A stretch of 64,000 nucleotides of DNA from Aquipuribacter hungaricus (GTDB lineage: Bacteria > Actinomycetota > Actinomycetes > Actinomycetales > JBBAYJ01), in assembly GCF_042663885.1 (NCBI RefSeq), contig NZ_JBHSXV010000001.1, one strand, 5' to 3'. A program made the position numbers and the translations under genes. Within the stretch, counting starts at the first letter, position 1, and the number at the start of each line of letters is the position of its first letter. Below are positions 25,724 through 35,151 of the stretch, in pieces. The notes beneath the pieces were generated by a model, which ran no database searches, was not told the origin of the DNA, and saw only the letters and a program-made list of their open reading frames with translations.

Positions 25724-27577
25724 ATGAGCACAGACACCCCGACGGCACCCACCCCCGTGACGTCCGGACCCGCCGCACCCCGGTGGACCACGCACCGCGA
25801 GCTCCAGGCCTGGATCGAGGAAGTCGTCGTCCTCACCACCCCCGACGCCGTCCACGTCTGCGAGGGCAGCGAGGCCGAGCGGGCCGCGCTCACCGACGCC
25901 CTCGTCGGGTCCCGCACCCTCACCCGCCTGACGGCGAAGCCCGACAGCTTCCTCGCCTGGTCCGACCCCACCGACGTCGCCCGGGTCGAGGACCGCACGT
26001 TCATCTGCTCGGTCGAGGAGAAGGACGCCGGGCCGACGAACAACTGGATGGCCCCGGACGAGATGAAGGCCGTCCTCACCGACCTGTTCCGCGGCTGCAT
26101 GACCGGCAGGACCCTGTACGTCGTCCCGTTCGTCATGGGCAGCCTCGACGCCGAGCACCCGATGTTCGGCGTCGAGCTCACCGACTCCGCCTACGTCGTC
26201 GCGTCGATGGGGATCATGACCCGCTCGGGCACCGAGGTTCTCGACGCCCTCGAGCGCACCCAGGCGCGCTACGTGCCGTGCCTGCACTCGGTCGGGATGC
26301 CGCTGGCCGACGGCGTCGAGGACGTCCCGTGGCCCAGCAACCCCACCAAGTACATCGTCCAGTTCCCCGAGGAGCGGGCGGTCTGGTCGTTCGGGTCCGG
26401 CTACGGCGGCAACGCCCTGCTCGGCAAGAAGTGCTACGCGCTGCGCATCGCCTCGGCCATGGCGCGCGACGAGGGCTGGCTCGCCGAGCACATGCTCATC
26501 CTCAAGCTGACGAGCCCGCAGCAGGAGACCCACTACATCGCAGCGGCGTTCCCCAGCGCGTGCGGCAAGACCAACCTCGCCATGCTCGAGCCCACCCTCC
26601 CGGGCTGGACCGTGCAGACCCTGGGCGACGACATCGCGTGGCTGCGCTTCGGTGACGACGGCCGGCTCTGGGCGAGCAACCCCGAGGCGGGCCTGTTCGG
26701 CGTCGCGCCCGGCACCGGCTGGGACACCAACCCCAACGCCATGCGGACCATCGCGCAGGGGCACTCGCTGTTCACCAACGTCGCCCTCACCGACGACGGC
26801 GACGTGTGGTGGGAGGGGATGACCGACGAGCCGCCGGCGCACCTCACCGACTGGCACGGCGAGAGCTGGACCCCGGACAGCGACGGGCCGAGCTCGCACC
26901 CCAACAGCCGGTTCTGCACGCCCATCGCGCAGTGCCCGGTGCTGGCGCCCGAGTACGACGACCCGCGCGGCGTCCCCATCTCGGCGATCCTCTTCGGTGG
27001 CCGCCGCCGCACCACCGTCCCGCTGGTCACCGAGGCGCGGGACTGGGCGCACGGCGTCTTCATGGGCGCGACGCTGTCGAGCGAGACGACCGCCGCCTCG
27101 ACCGGGCAGACCGGCGTCGTCCGGCGCGACCCGATGGCCATGCTCCCGTTCATCGGCTACGACGCGGGCGACTACATGGGCCACTGGTTGGACATGGGCA
27201 AGGGCGCCGACGCCTCCCGGCTGCCCCGGGTCTTCTACGTCAACTGGTTCCGCCGGGCCGGGGCCACCGGCGACGGGCCGTTCCTCTGGCCCGGCTTCGG
27301 CGAGAACGGCCGCGTGCTCAAGTGGGTCGTCGACCGCCTCGAGGGGCGCGCGGCGGCCCGGGACACCGCCGTCGGGCGCGTGCCGACCTACGGCGGCATC
27401 GACACCACGGGCCTCGACATCGACGAGGAGACGATGGCCGCCGCCCTGCGTGTCGACCACGACGAGTGGGCGCGGGAGCTCCCCCGGCTGCAGGAGTGGT
27501 TCGACTCCCTGGGCACGACCCTGCCCTCGACCCTGCGGCAGGAGCTGGAGGTGCTCCGCTCGCGGCTGGTCGGCTGA
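25724..27577 (+). CDS. pckG: Phosphoenolpyruvate carboxykinase (GTP)
   Basis: 617 aa. It converts oxaloacetate and GTP to PEP, CO2 and GDP, the first committed step of gluconeogenesis in the cytosol. The GTP-type kinase loop with active-site Cys is FPSACGKTN (residues 276-284, Cys280), followed by the metal-binding loop QTLGDDIAWLRF; substrate-loop ARG/TNP features such as SNPTKYIVQFPEERAVWSFG and GYGGNALLGKKC are intact. Length is normal for GTP-PEPCK. GAGGAGG precedes ATG 25724. Monocistronic by context. Confidence 0.98.
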   Translation: MSTDTPTAPTPVTSGPAAPRWTTHRELQAWIEEVVVLTTPDAVHVCEGSEAERAALTDALVGSRTLTRLTAKPDSFLAWSDPTDVARVEDRTFICSVEEKDAGPTNNWMAPDEMKAVLTDLFRGCMTGRTLYVVPFVMGSLDAEHPMFGVELTDSAYVVASMGIMTRSGTEVLDALERTQARYVPCLHSVGMPLADGVEDVPWPSNPTKYIVQFPEERAVWSFGSGYGGNALLGKKCYALRIASAMARDEGWLAEHMLILKLTSPQQETHYIAAAFPSACGKTNLAMLEPTLPGWTVQTLGDDIAWLRFGDDGRLWASNPEAGLFGVAPGTGWDTNPNAMRTIAQGHSLFTNVALTDDGDVWWEGMTDEPPAHLTDWHGESWTPDSDGPSSHPNSRFCTPIAQCPVLAPEYDDPRGVPISAILFGGRRRTTVPLVTEARDWAHGVFMGATLSSETTAASTGQTGVVRRDPMAMLPFIGYDAGDYMGHWLDMGKGADASRLPRVFYVNWFRRAGATGDGPFLWPGFGENGRVLKWVVDRLEGRAAARDTAVGRVPTYGGIDTTGLDIDEETMAAALRVDHDEWARELPRLQEWFDSLGTTLPSTLRQELEVLRSRLVG

Positions 27578-27628
27578 GCCGGTGCAGCCCGTGCCGGCGG
27601 GGCGCCGCCGGGTGGGCACACTGCGCGG

Positions 27629-28126
27629 ATGAGCCCGACCGTGCGGCCCGCCCGCCCCGACGACATCCCCGCCGTCCACCGCCTGGTGCGTGCCCTCGCC
27701 GCGTACGAGCGCGAGCCCGACGCTGTCGAGGCGAGCGCGGACGACCTGGTCGCGGCCCTGTTCGCCCCCCACCCCCTCGTGCACTGCCTGGTCGCGGAGC
27801 ACGAGGGGGCGGTCGTCGGCACGGCAGTGTGGTTCGTCAGCTTCTCCACCTGGCGGGGGCGGCACGGCATCTGGCTGGAGGACCTGGTGGTCGACGAGGC
27901 AGCCCGTGGCCAGGGGGTGGGACGCGCCCTGCTGCAGGCCCTGGCGGCGGAGTGCGTCCGTCGTGGGTGGACCCGTCTGGAGTGGTCGGTGCTGGACTGG
28001 AACACCCCTGCCCAGGGGTTCTACCGGGCCCTCGGCGCCGCGACCCAGGACGAGTGGACGACGTGGCGGCTCGACGGCGACGCCCTCGCCGCGCTCGGGA
28101 CCGCGGGGGACGCCCGCACGGGGTGA
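27629..28126 (+). CDS. GNAT-family N-acetyltransferase (diamine acetyltransferase-like)
   Basis: 165 aa. Opening VRPARPDDIPAVHRLVRALA, central FVSFSTWRGRHGIWLEDLVV and A motif EAARGQGVGRALLQALA followed by WSVLDWNTPAQGFYRALGA closely follow the spermidine/spermine acetyltransferase-like subgroup that acetylates polyamines or thialysine. Substrate is inferred from subgroup resemblance only. ATG start; ends 17 bases before the penicillin-binding protein gene. Confidence 0.85.
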   Translation: MSPTVRPARPDDIPAVHRLVRALAAYEREPDAVEASADDLVAALFAPHPLVHCLVAEHEGAVVGTAVWFVSFSTWRGRHGIWLEDLVVDEAARGQGVGRALLQALAAECVRRGWTRLEWSVLDWNTPAQGFYRALGAATQDEWTTWRLDGDALAALGTAGDARTG

Positions 28127-28143
28127 GCTGACCTGGCGCCGTC

Positions 28144-30132
28144 GTGTCCACCCCCCGTGGCAGAGTCGCGCGGGTGCAGGGGACACGGCGCTGGGTCTGG
28201 TGGGTCGTCGGGGTGCTCGTCGTGCTGGCGGGAGGGGCGGTCGCGGCGTACGTCGTCGCCGTCGTGCCGCAGCAGCGGGAGGAGAACAGGGACGCCGCCG
28301 CCCGGCAGGCGGTCGAGGAGCTGGCCGCCGCCTGGCAGGGCCAGGACCTCGGCGCGCTCGAGGCCTTCGGCGACGGCGTCGACTACACCGCCCTGACCAC
28401 CGGGGTCGCCTCGCTCGCCGGCGCGGCGGACGGACCGGCCTGGCCCGAGCAGGTCGCCGTCGCGGAGGTCGAGCGCGACGGCGCCACCGCGACCGGGTCG
28501 CTGGAGGTCCGGTGGCCCTTCGGTGCCGACGGCTGGTCCTACGACACCACGGTGACCGCCCGGGAGGTCGGCGAGACCGAGGTCGGCAGCGTCCGCGGGG
28601 CGTTCGACACCTCTGGCGGGGTGTGGGAGGCGGAGCTCCTGCCCACCACCGTCCACCCGTCGCTCGGGGACGGGGCCGTGCTGGCGTCCCAGCGGGTGCC
28701 CTCGACCCGCGGGACCGTGCTCGGCCGCGACGGCAGCCCGCTCGTCGTCGACCGCGCCGTCGTGGAGATCGGGCTCCGCCCGGACGCGGTCGTCGACCTG
28801 CCCGGGGTCGCCGCCACCTTCGCGGGCACGCTGGGGATCGACGCCGCCTCGCTGGTCGAGCGGGTCCAGGCCGCCGGGCCGGAGGAGTTCGTCCCCGTCA
28901 TCACGCTGCGGCGCGAGCAGTACGACCCGGTCCGCGACACCGTCCGCGCGCAGACCGGCGTGGTGTTCCGCGAGGGCCTGCAGCCGCTGCCGCCGACCAC
29001 GGCGTTCGCCCGCGCGACGCTGGGCCGCAGCGGTCCCGCGACGGCGGAGCTCGTCGAGGCGTCCGAGGGCCGGGTGCAGCCCGGGGACACCACCGGGCTG
29101 TCCGGCCTGCAGCGCGCCTACGACGAGCACCTGGCCGGGCAGGCCGGCTTCAGCGTCGTCAGCCAGGTCGGCGAGCAGTCCACCGGGCTCTTCACCCAGG
29201 AGCCCGTGCCGGGCGCCGACCTGGCGACCACGCTGGACGAGCGGGTGCAGGTCGCCGCGGACCAGGCGCTGGCCGCCGTGCCCGAGGGCAACGGCAACGC
29301 GGCCCTCGTCGCCGTCGACATCCCGACCGGGGACGTCGTCGCCGTCGCCAACACCCCCGCCAGCGGCACCGACCGGGCCCTCACCGGGACCTACCCGCCG
29401 GGCTCGACCTTCAAGACCGTGAGCACGCTGGCGCTGCTGCCGACCGGGCTGACCCCGGAGGAGACCGTGCCCTGCCCCGGCACCGCCACCGTCGAAGGAC
29501 GGGCGTTCGGCAACGTCGAGGACCTCGCGCTGGGCGACGTGCCGTTCCGGACCGACTTCGCCCGCTCGTGCAACACCGCCTTCGTCGGGCTCTCGTCGCG
29601 GCTGGAGCCGGGCGACCTCGGCGCGGCCGCCGCCACGCTCGGCATCGGCGCGGAGTGGTCGGTCGGCACCCCGGTGGCCACCGGCGGCGCCCCGGCGGAG
29701 GAGTCGCCCGTCGAGCAGGCCGCGGCGTCGATCGGCCAGGGCCGGGTGCTCGCCAGCCCCGCCGCCATGGCGGTGGCCACGGCGACCATCGCCCGCGGCT
29801 CGTGGCTGCCGCCCCGCCTCGTGACGACCCCCGCCCCCGAGCCTTCCGCCGCGCCCGCGCCGCTGGACCCGGCGGCGGCCGCCACCGTACGCGACCTCAT
29901 GCGGGCCGTGGTCACCGACGGCAGCGCGAACGCCCTGCTCGACGTCCCCGGCGCCCCCGTCCACGCCAAGACCGGCACCGCCGAGTACGGCGAGGAGGTG
30001 CCGCCCCGCACCCACGCCTGGGTCGTCGGCTTCCGCGGCGACCTGGCGTTCGCCGCCCTCGTCGAGGACGGCGGCAGCGGCAGCCGCGTCGCCGTCCCCA
30101 CCGCCGAGACGTTCCTCCGGCTCCTGCCGTGA
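28144..30132 (+). CDS. Penicillin-binding protein (MecA-type N-terminal domain, transpeptidase)
   Basis: 662-aa class B penicillin-binding protein that cross-links peptidoglycan. One N-terminal membrane anchor (residues about 17-38), an NTF2-like MecA_N domain (about 45-170), a dimerisation/linker region, and the transpeptidase domain. Catalytic motifs are Ser421-T-F-Lys424, Ser475-Cys-Asn477 and Lys609-Thr-Gly611. Members with this layout often have low beta-lactam affinity, but that is not readable here. GTG start; the stop overlaps the Nudix gene start by GTGA. Confidence 0.93.
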   Translation: MSTPRGRVARVQGTRRWVWWVVGVLVVLAGGAVAAYVVAVVPQQREENRDAAARQAVEELAAAWQGQDLGALEAFGDGVDYTALTTGVASLAGAADGPAWPEQVAVAEVERDGATATGSLEVRWPFGADGWSYDTTVTAREVGETEVGSVRGAFDTSGGVWEAELLPTTVHPSLGDGAVLASQRVPSTRGTVLGRDGSPLVVDRAVVEIGLRPDAVVDLPGVAATFAGTLGIDAASLVERVQAAGPEEFVPVITLRREQYDPVRDTVRAQTGVVFREGLQPLPPTTAFARATLGRSGPATAELVEASEGRVQPGDTTGLSGLQRAYDEHLAGQAGFSVVSQVGEQSTGLFTQEPVPGADLATTLDERVQVAADQALAAVPEGNGNAALVAVDIPTGDVVAVANTPASGTDRALTGTYPPGSTFKTVSTLALLPTGLTPEETVPCPGTATVEGRAFGNVEDLALGDVPFRTDFARSCNTAFVGLSSRLEPGDLGAAAATLGIGAEWSVGTPVATGGAPAEESPVEQAAASIGQGRVLASPAAMAVATATIARGSWLPPRLVTTPAPEPSAAPAPLDPAAAATVRDLMRAVVTDGSANALLDVPGAPVHAKTGTAEYGEEVPPRTHAWVVGFRGDLAFAALVEDGGSGSRVAVPTAETFLRLLP

Positions 30133-30791
30133 GCGCCGACCTGCCCTGGGCCACCGACGGGATGGCCGCCGCCGAGCGGGTGCGCCGGGCCGCGGTCCTG
30201 CTGGCCGGCCTCGCCCAGGACGGGCTGACGTTCGCCGGCAACGACTACGAGAGCGACCGGTACCGCAAGGTCGCCGGGCTGGCGGTCGAGCTGCTCGCCG
30301 CCGTCTCCGGGCGCGACGCCGAGGAGCTCACGCTGGAGCTCGGGCGCGACTCCGGCTACGCCACGCCCAAGGTCGACGTGCGGGGCGCCTGCTTCGACGC
30401 CGACGAGCGCGTGCTGCTCATGCGCGAGCGGGCCGACGGCCTCTGGTCGCTGCCCGGCGGCTGGGCCGACCCGGGCGACACGCCCACTACGGCCGTGCTG
30501 CGCGAGCTGCAGGAGGAGGCGGGCGTGGTCGGCGAGGTCCTCCGGCTCGTCGGCTGCTGGGACCGCGACGCCCGCGGCCACACCCCGCCGCTACCCGTCG
30601 CCGTGGTCAAGCTGTTCTTCCTCTGCCGGGTGCTCGAGCAGGGCGAGCCCGACCCGCTGGAGACCCTGGGCGTCGGCTGGTTCGCCCTCGTCGACCTGCC
30701 GCCGCTGTCGACGTCGCGCGTCACCGAGGAGGAGCTGCACCGCTGCCTGGCCCACCACCGGGACCCGTCGCTGGCGACCGAGCTGGACTGA
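30129..30791 (+). CDS. Nudix hydrolase with N-terminal helical domain
   Basis: 220 aa. The N-terminal 65 residues match the small helical domain seen in ADP-ribose-type Nudix proteins (LAGLAQDGLTFAGNDYESDR). The Nudix box is GGWADPGDTPTTAVLREL then QEEAGV: the REx2EE core that binds Mg is intact, but the first Glu of the consensus (G-x5-E) is Asp. It hydrolyses a nucleoside diphosphate linked compound; substrate unknown. GTG start overlapping the PBP stop, so the two are co-translated. Confidence 0.88.
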   Translation: MSADLPWATDGMAAAERVRRAAVLLAGLAQDGLTFAGNDYESDRYRKVAGLAVELLAAVSGRDAEELTLELGRDSGYATPKVDVRGACFDADERVLLMRERADGLWSLPGGWADPGDTPTTAVLRELQEEAGVVGEVLRLVGCWDRDARGHTPPLPVAVVKLFFLCRVLEQGEPDPLETLGVGWFALVDLPPLSTSRVTEEELHRCLAHHRDPSLATELD

Positions 30792-30860
30792 GCCAGACCG
30801 GGCTGGTGAGAGCCGGCCCGGGCCGCCACGGCCGGGGCGGGTCGGGCTGGCCCGGACTCG

Positions 30861-31307
30861 TCAGACGGTCCGCAGCATCAGGACGAACTGCCCGCCGCCG
30901 GGCTCGACCGCGGTCTCGACCCGCAGGTCCGGGGCCAGCCGGGACAGCCGGTCGACGAGCCAGGTCCCCGCGTCCTCGGCGTCCTGACGGCTGGGGCTGC
31001 GCGCCACCACCTCGCGGCCGCCCTTGCGGCCGAGCCGCTCGACCACGCCCACGAGCGGGGCCGGGTCGGCGAGGAACATCGTCGACGGCCACGGCACGAC
31101 CGGCTTCACGGCGCCCTTGCGCGTGTTGCACGCCCGGTGCGCCAGCCGCTCCTCACCCTTCGCGGCCTTCCGCCCCTTCACCGCGGCGGCGATGCTGTCG
31201 ATGCTCGCGCCGCGGGGGTCGTCCTTGGACAGCGAGGCGTCGACGGGCTCGTCGCAGAGCCAGCACCGCCAGCCGGCCCGCTCGCCCACCTCGTCCAGGG
31301 TGCTCAT
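30861..31307 (-). CDS. HNH-type nuclease-like protein
   Basis: 148 aa. CWLCDEPV supplies one zinc-binding CxxC, and RLAHRACNTRKG supplies the H-x2-C-N-x-R-K ending of HNH endonucleases; between them lies a short helical stretch with conserved Asp. The C-terminal 80 residues are unassigned. HNH proteins nick or cut DNA using a metal at the central His, but the usual central HxxP segment is not obvious (SIDSIAAA is at its place), so activity is uncertain. Convergent with the Nudix gene; tRNA-Ser lies upstream on the same strand. Confidence 0.65.
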   Translation of the reverse strand: MSTLDEVGERAGWRCWLCDEPVDASLSKDDPRGASIDSIAAAVKGRKAAKGEERLAHRACNTRKGAVKPVVPWPSTMFLADPAPLVGVVERLGRKGGREVVARSPSRQDAEDAGTWLVDRLSRLAPDLRVETAVEPGGGQFVLMLRTV

Positions 31308-31379
31308 GCCCGTGACCCTAGGCCCCCCGACGCGACCGGCCCGGCGTCCCACGGGGGGACACCGGGCCGGTGCTCGGTG

Positions 31380-31468
31380 CGGAGGCGGCGGGATTTGAAC
31401 CCGCGAGAGGGCTTGAACCCTCAACCCGCTTAGCAGGCGGGCGCCATAGGCCACTAGGCGACGCCTCC
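31380..31468 (-). tRNA. tRNA-Ser (anticodon GCT)
   Basis: 89 nt on the minus strand. Acceptor arms GGAGGCG / CGCCTCC, anticodon stem CCCGC / GCGGG with loop CTGCTAA (anticodon GCT), a long variable arm (GAGGG / CCCTC) as expected for Ser, T arm GCGGG-TTCAAAT-CCCGC, discriminator G. CCA not encoded. Confidence 0.97.
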
Positions 31469-31527
31469 AGGTGCCGGGCCAGCGTAACGGGTCGGCGGGC
31501 GTGCCCCCATCCCGTGACGGGGTGGTC

Positions 31528-32994
31528 CTAGGCGCAGATGTCCTCGTCGGCGGCGCGGACGTCGATGCTCGGCGTCGCGCCCTGCGGCGCGGCCCGCTGC
31601 GGCAGCGGCTCGGTGCCCAGCCGGTTGGGGACCTCGACGACCCGGGGGGCATCGGCGCCGAGCAGCACGGTGAGGGTGGCCACGGTGTCGTCGCGGACCA
31701 CCTCGGCGCCGGGGAACGCCGCGGCCACCGTGAGGGCGGCCTCGTCCTGGCCCGCCGGGACGAGCACGCGGACGCCGGTGATGTCCTCGGTACCGTTCGT
31801 CACGGCGCCGACGACGAAGCCCTGGGTGCGCAGGTCGGCAGCGGCCTCGCCCGCGACGCCCCCGGGCCCGCCGGCGTTGGCGACGTCGACGGTGACCGCG
31901 TCCGGGCTGACCGTCAGCGGGTCGGGCGAGGGCGCCGGGGAGGGCTCGGCGGGCGGCGGCTCCTGGCCGGGCAGCGGGGCGTCGTTGCGGACCGCCTCCC
32001 ACACCAGGTCGGCCTCTGGGGTCCAGACGACGCGGTTCTCGTTCTCCGACCACGGGACGGTGGGGATGGTCAGGAACACGATGTCCTCGGTGGGCAGGCC
32101 CTGCACGGACCGGGCGATGCCGGCCAGGGCGGTGACGCTGTCCAGGCCCGGGTCCGTCGTCAGGGACTTGGTCCCGGCGTCCAGCACCCCGATGAGGCGG
32201 TCGGGACGGGCGAGCAGCCCGGTGCTCGTCACCTCCTGCACCATCGAGGACAGGAAGGCCTGCTGACGGCCGATGCGGTCGATGTCCGACCCGTTCCCGA
32301 TCTTGCGGGCCCGGACGTAGGCGAGCGCCTGGTCACCGGCCACCGTCGAGGTCCCGGCGGGGAGCACCAGCCCGGACACGGGGTCGTCGATCGGCTCCAC
32401 CGTGCACACCTCGACACCGCCGAGGGCGTCCACGATGGCCCGGAACCCGTCGAAGTTGACCACCGCGTAGTGGTCCGGGACGACACCGGTGGTCTGCTCG
32501 ATCGTCCGCTGCACGCACGCCGCGCCGCCGGTCGCGAAGGCGGAGTTGAACTGCTTGAAGCCACCGGGGGCGACCGAACCGTCCTCGAGGATGCAGTCGG
32601 GCACCTGCACCATCGAGTCGCGGGGGATGCTGATGAGTTGCGCCCGGTCCCGCTCCGCGGACAGGTGCAGGACGATCGTGGTGTCCGACAGGCCCGGGCT
32701 CGCGCCGTTCCCGCCGAACTCCTCGGCGTCCGCCAGGTCACGGGTGTCGGACCCGATCAGGAGGATCGTCAGGGAGTCGACGCTCTCCTCGGCCTCCTCG
32801 GGCCGGTCGTCGCCGAGCTGGTCGGAGATGTCGACGCTGGTGATGTTGCCGTCGAGCTGGCGCATGAGCACCGCCCCGGCGGTGACGCCGACGACGAGGA
32901 CGGCGACCAGGGCCGTGGCGAGCCCGCGCAGCAGCAGGGACACGAGGGGGTGGCGGGGGTCGCGGACGTGGCGCCCCCGCGCGTCAGTGCTCAT
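31528..32994 (-). CDS. LytR-CpsA-Psr (LCP) family protein with LytR_C domain
   Basis: 488 aa. Cytosolic N-terminus, one membrane anchor (about 23-43), an extracellular LCP domain (about 74-245) and a C-terminal LytR_C domain (about 355-450) after a Pro/Ser linker. LCP marks are LTILLIGSDTRD, SDTTIVLHLSAERDRAQLIS, SIPRDSMV, VVNFDGFRAIVDALGGV and RARKIGNGSDIDRIGRQQ, the last holding the pyrophosphate-binding Arg residues. LCP enzymes transfer lipid-linked glycans to peptidoglycan, so this probably attaches a secondary wall polymer. ATG start at 32994. Confidence 0.93.
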   Translation of the reverse strand: MSTDARGRHVRDPRHPLVSLLLRGLATALVAVLVVGVTAGAVLMRQLDGNITSVDISDQLGDDRPEEAEESVDSLTILLIGSDTRDLADAEEFGGNGASPGLSDTTIVLHLSAERDRAQLISIPRDSMVQVPDCILEDGSVAPGGFKQFNSAFATGGAACVQRTIEQTTGVVPDHYAVVNFDGFRAIVDALGGVEVCTVEPIDDPVSGLVLPAGTSTVAGDQALAYVRARKIGNGSDIDRIGRQQAFLSSMVQEVTSTGLLARPDRLIGVLDAGTKSLTTDPGLDSVTALAGIARSVQGLPTEDIVFLTIPTVPWSENENRVVWTPEADLVWEAVRNDAPLPGQEPPPAEPSPAPSPDPLTVSPDAVTVDVANAGGPGGVAGEAAADLRTQGFVVGAVTNGTEDITGVRVLVPAGQDEAALTVAAAFPGAEVVRDDTVATLTVLLGADAPRVVEVPNRLGTEPLPQRAAPQGATPSIDVRAADEDICA

Positions 32995-33209
32995 GCCGCG
33001 TCCACCGCCGTCTGCTCAGCCTCGCCCGGTACCGGGGTGATCACCCGGTCCCGAGGGTATCCATCCGTGCCCGTCCCCACCCATGAGACGGACGAGCACC
33101 GTCCGTGGTTCCCCGATCACGCGAAAGCCAGGACACGGTCACGCTCCGGCGTCGATACTCGGCCCGCGGCGCCACGACGGCGCCCTCTGACTGGGAGCGA
33201 CGGACACTG

Positions 33210-34100
33210 ATGACCTTCCTCACCACCCGAGCCGCACGCGTGCTCGCCGCCGGCGCGACCGGCCTGCTCACCGCCGTCGCCGTCGGTGCCGTCGGCGCCG
33301 CCCCCGCCAGCGCGGTCCCGCTCTCCTGCCCGGCGGGCGGCGACTCCCGCTCCGCCGCCGACCTCCGTCCCGAGCCGGGTGTCGTCGTCACCGGGGTCGA
33401 GGACGGGGAGCGCCTCTACATCCCGATCGCGGTCGACGAGGGCGACAGCGCCTACTTCTTCCTGCCGGGCGGACTGGACGGCACCACGGCCATCGTCGGG
33501 GCGTGGGAGAACAGCACCGCCTGCAACGGGGACGACCTCACCCGCAACGGCTGGGCCGTCACCTCCCGCGGCGCCGTCTACGCCGACGGCGGGGCCGCCG
33601 CCGGCGCCCGCGCCGACTACTTCGGCGGCGCGAACACCCTGCGCCTCACCCGCCCCATCGTCGGGATGAGCGCCACGGTCAGCGGCGACGGCTACTGGCT
33701 GGTCGCCTCCGACGGCGGCATCTTCAGCTACGGCGACGCCCGGTTCTTCGGCTCGACCGGCAACATCCGGCTCAACCGTCCGGTCGTCGGCATGAGCGGC
33801 ACGCCCTCCGGCGCCGGCTACTGGCTGGTCGCCTCCGACGGCGGCATCTTCACCTACGGCGACGCGGTGTTCCGCGGCTCGACCGGCGGGCTCCGTCTCA
33901 ACCAGCCGATCATCGGGCTGCTCCCCACCCCCAGCGGCGGCGGCTACTGGCTCGTGGCCCGCGACGGCGGCGTGTTCACCTTCGGCGACGCGGCCTTCCG
34001 CGGCAGCCTCGGCGGCAGCGGCCTCACCGTCAACGGCATCGTCCCCGACGGTGCCGGCTACGCCCTGATCACCGACGAGGGCGAGGCGTACGGCTTCTGA
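33210..34100 (+). CDS. Exported protein with beta-propeller-like GYWLVASDGG repeats
   Basis: 296 aa. Signal peptide about 1-35 (GAAPASA/VP). An N-terminal domain of about 95 residues is followed by four imperfect repeats of about 48 residues, each containing GYWLVASDGGIF.YGDA.F.GS and a P-I-V-G-M segment. Such repeats occur in actinobacterial secreted hydrolases and cell-surface proteins and probably form blades of a propeller. Here no catalytic domain is attached, so a binding role is likely. ATG start. A perfect hairpin follows its stop. Confidence 0.75.
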   Translation: MTFLTTRAARVLAAGATGLLTAVAVGAVGAAPASAVPLSCPAGGDSRSAADLRPEPGVVVTGVEDGERLYIPIAVDEGDSAYFFLPGGLDGTTAIVGAWENSTACNGDDLTRNGWAVTSRGAVYADGGAAAGARADYFGGANTLRLTRPIVGMSATVSGDGYWLVASDGGIFSYGDARFFGSTGNIRLNRPVVGMSGTPSGAGYWLVASDGGIFTYGDAVFRGSTGGLRLNQPIIGLLPTPSGGGYWLVARDGGVFTFGDAAFRGSLGGSGLTVNGIVPDGAGYALITDEGEAYGF

Positions 34101-34105
34101 GCGCC

Positions 34106-34145
34106 GGGGACCGGTCCCGGGCCACCCGGCCCGGGACCGGTCCCC
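34106..34145. terminator. Bidirectional terminator between convergent genes
   Basis: Perfect 18-bp stem (GGGGACCGGTCCCGGGCC and its complement) with a 4-base ACCC loop, between the propeller-repeat gene and the phosphotransferase gene, touching the stop codon of the latter. Confidence 0.85.
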
Positions 34146-35032
34146 TACCGCTCGTCCAGCACCAGGACCAGCCGCAGCAGCTCCAGCGCGACCGCCCGGC
34201 TCCCGGGCTCCTCGGCGGCGACCAGCGCCGCCTTCCACAGCACCCAGGCCCTGCCCCGCTCCCACGTGCCCTCGTCGGCGCCCACGAGGCCGCGGAACAC
34301 CTCGCGCCCGGGCCGGTCGAGCACGGTCCAGGCCACCGTGAGGTCGCACGCCGGGTCGCCCACGCCGCACGTGCCGAGGTCGACGACGCCGGCCAGGCGG
34401 TCGTCGGCCCCGACCAGGACGTTGCCCGCGGCCAGGTCACCGTGGAACCACCGCGGCGGGCCGTCCCAGCGGGTGGCGAGGGCGCCGTCCCAGACCCGGG
34501 CCAGGGCGTCGACGTCGAGATCCTCCGCCCCCGGCAGCCCGCGCAGCCGCGGAAGCGAGCGGCGCACCTCGGCGTCGTAGACGGACGGGTGCTGGCCCCG
34601 GGCGAAGGAGTGGGCCCCTGCCAGGGGGCCGTCCTCGGCGGGGCAGGCCTGCAGCGCGAGGACGAACCCGGCCAGGTCGCGCGCCAGCGGGCCGGTGTCC
34701 GCCGGCAGTCGCACCAGCGCGGTCTCGCCGGGGACCCAGCGCAGCACCGACCACGGGAACGGGTAGCCCTCGCCGGGCTCCCCCGCGGCGACCGGGAGCG
34801 GCACCGGGCACGGCAGGCGCGGCGCGAGCCGGGGCAGCCACCGCTGCTCCTTGGCCACGGCGGGCACGTAGCCCTGCTCGGTCGGCAGCCGGACGATCAG
34901 CTCCTCGCCCAGCCGGTAGCTGCGGTTGTCGTGCCCCTGCACCGGGACCGGGCGCACGGGCAGGTGGCGCCACCGCGGGTGCTGGGCGGCAACCAGCCGG
35001 CGGACCAGGTCGGCGTCGATCGGCGGTCCCAC
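34145..35032 (-). CDS. Aminoglycoside phosphotransferase family (APH) kinase
   Basis: 295 aa protein-kinase-like small-molecule kinase. Nucleotide-binding lobe with LIVRLPTEQGYVPAVAKEQ, Brenner catalytic motif WFHGDLAAGNVLV, and the metal-binding DFG-equivalent VVDLGTCGVGDPACDL. Members phosphorylate aminoglycosides, homoserine-like or other hydroxyl substrates; housekeeping members are common, so drug resistance should not be assumed. GTG start at 35032 with GAGG upstream; a longer frame adds non-homologous residues. Confidence 0.82.
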   Translation of the reverse strand: MGPPIDADLVRRLVAAQHPRWRHLPVRPVPVQGHDNRSYRLGEELIVRLPTEQGYVPAVAKEQRWLPRLAPRLPCPVPLPVAAGEPGEGYPFPWSVLRWVPGETALVRLPADTGPLARDLAGFVLALQACPAEDGPLAGAHSFARGQHPSVYDAEVRRSLPRLRGLPGAEDLDVDALARVWDGALATRWDGPPRWFHGDLAAGNVLVGADDRLAGVVDLGTCGVGDPACDLTVAWTVLDRPGREVFRGLVGADEGTWERGRAWVLWKAALVAAEEPGSRAVALELLRLVLVLDER

Positions 35033-35151
35033 GGCGCCAGCCTCGCCGGTCGGGCCGGGCGGGTCCACCGGGTTCTGCGACGGGACCAGCTCCCTGACGC
35101 CCGGCGCGCGGTCAGCTCCCGCGCCGACGAGCGGTGCCGACGGAGGAGCCG

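Noticed and set aside
25643..28186. An 847-codon open frame antisense to pckG and the following acetyltransferase
   Set aside because: Both sense genes are unambiguous; the antisense frame is a codon-bias shadow.
34145..35032. Aminoglycoside resistance gene
   Set aside because: The fold is APH-like, but this broad family includes many housekeeping kinases and nothing here marks transfer or a resistance context.
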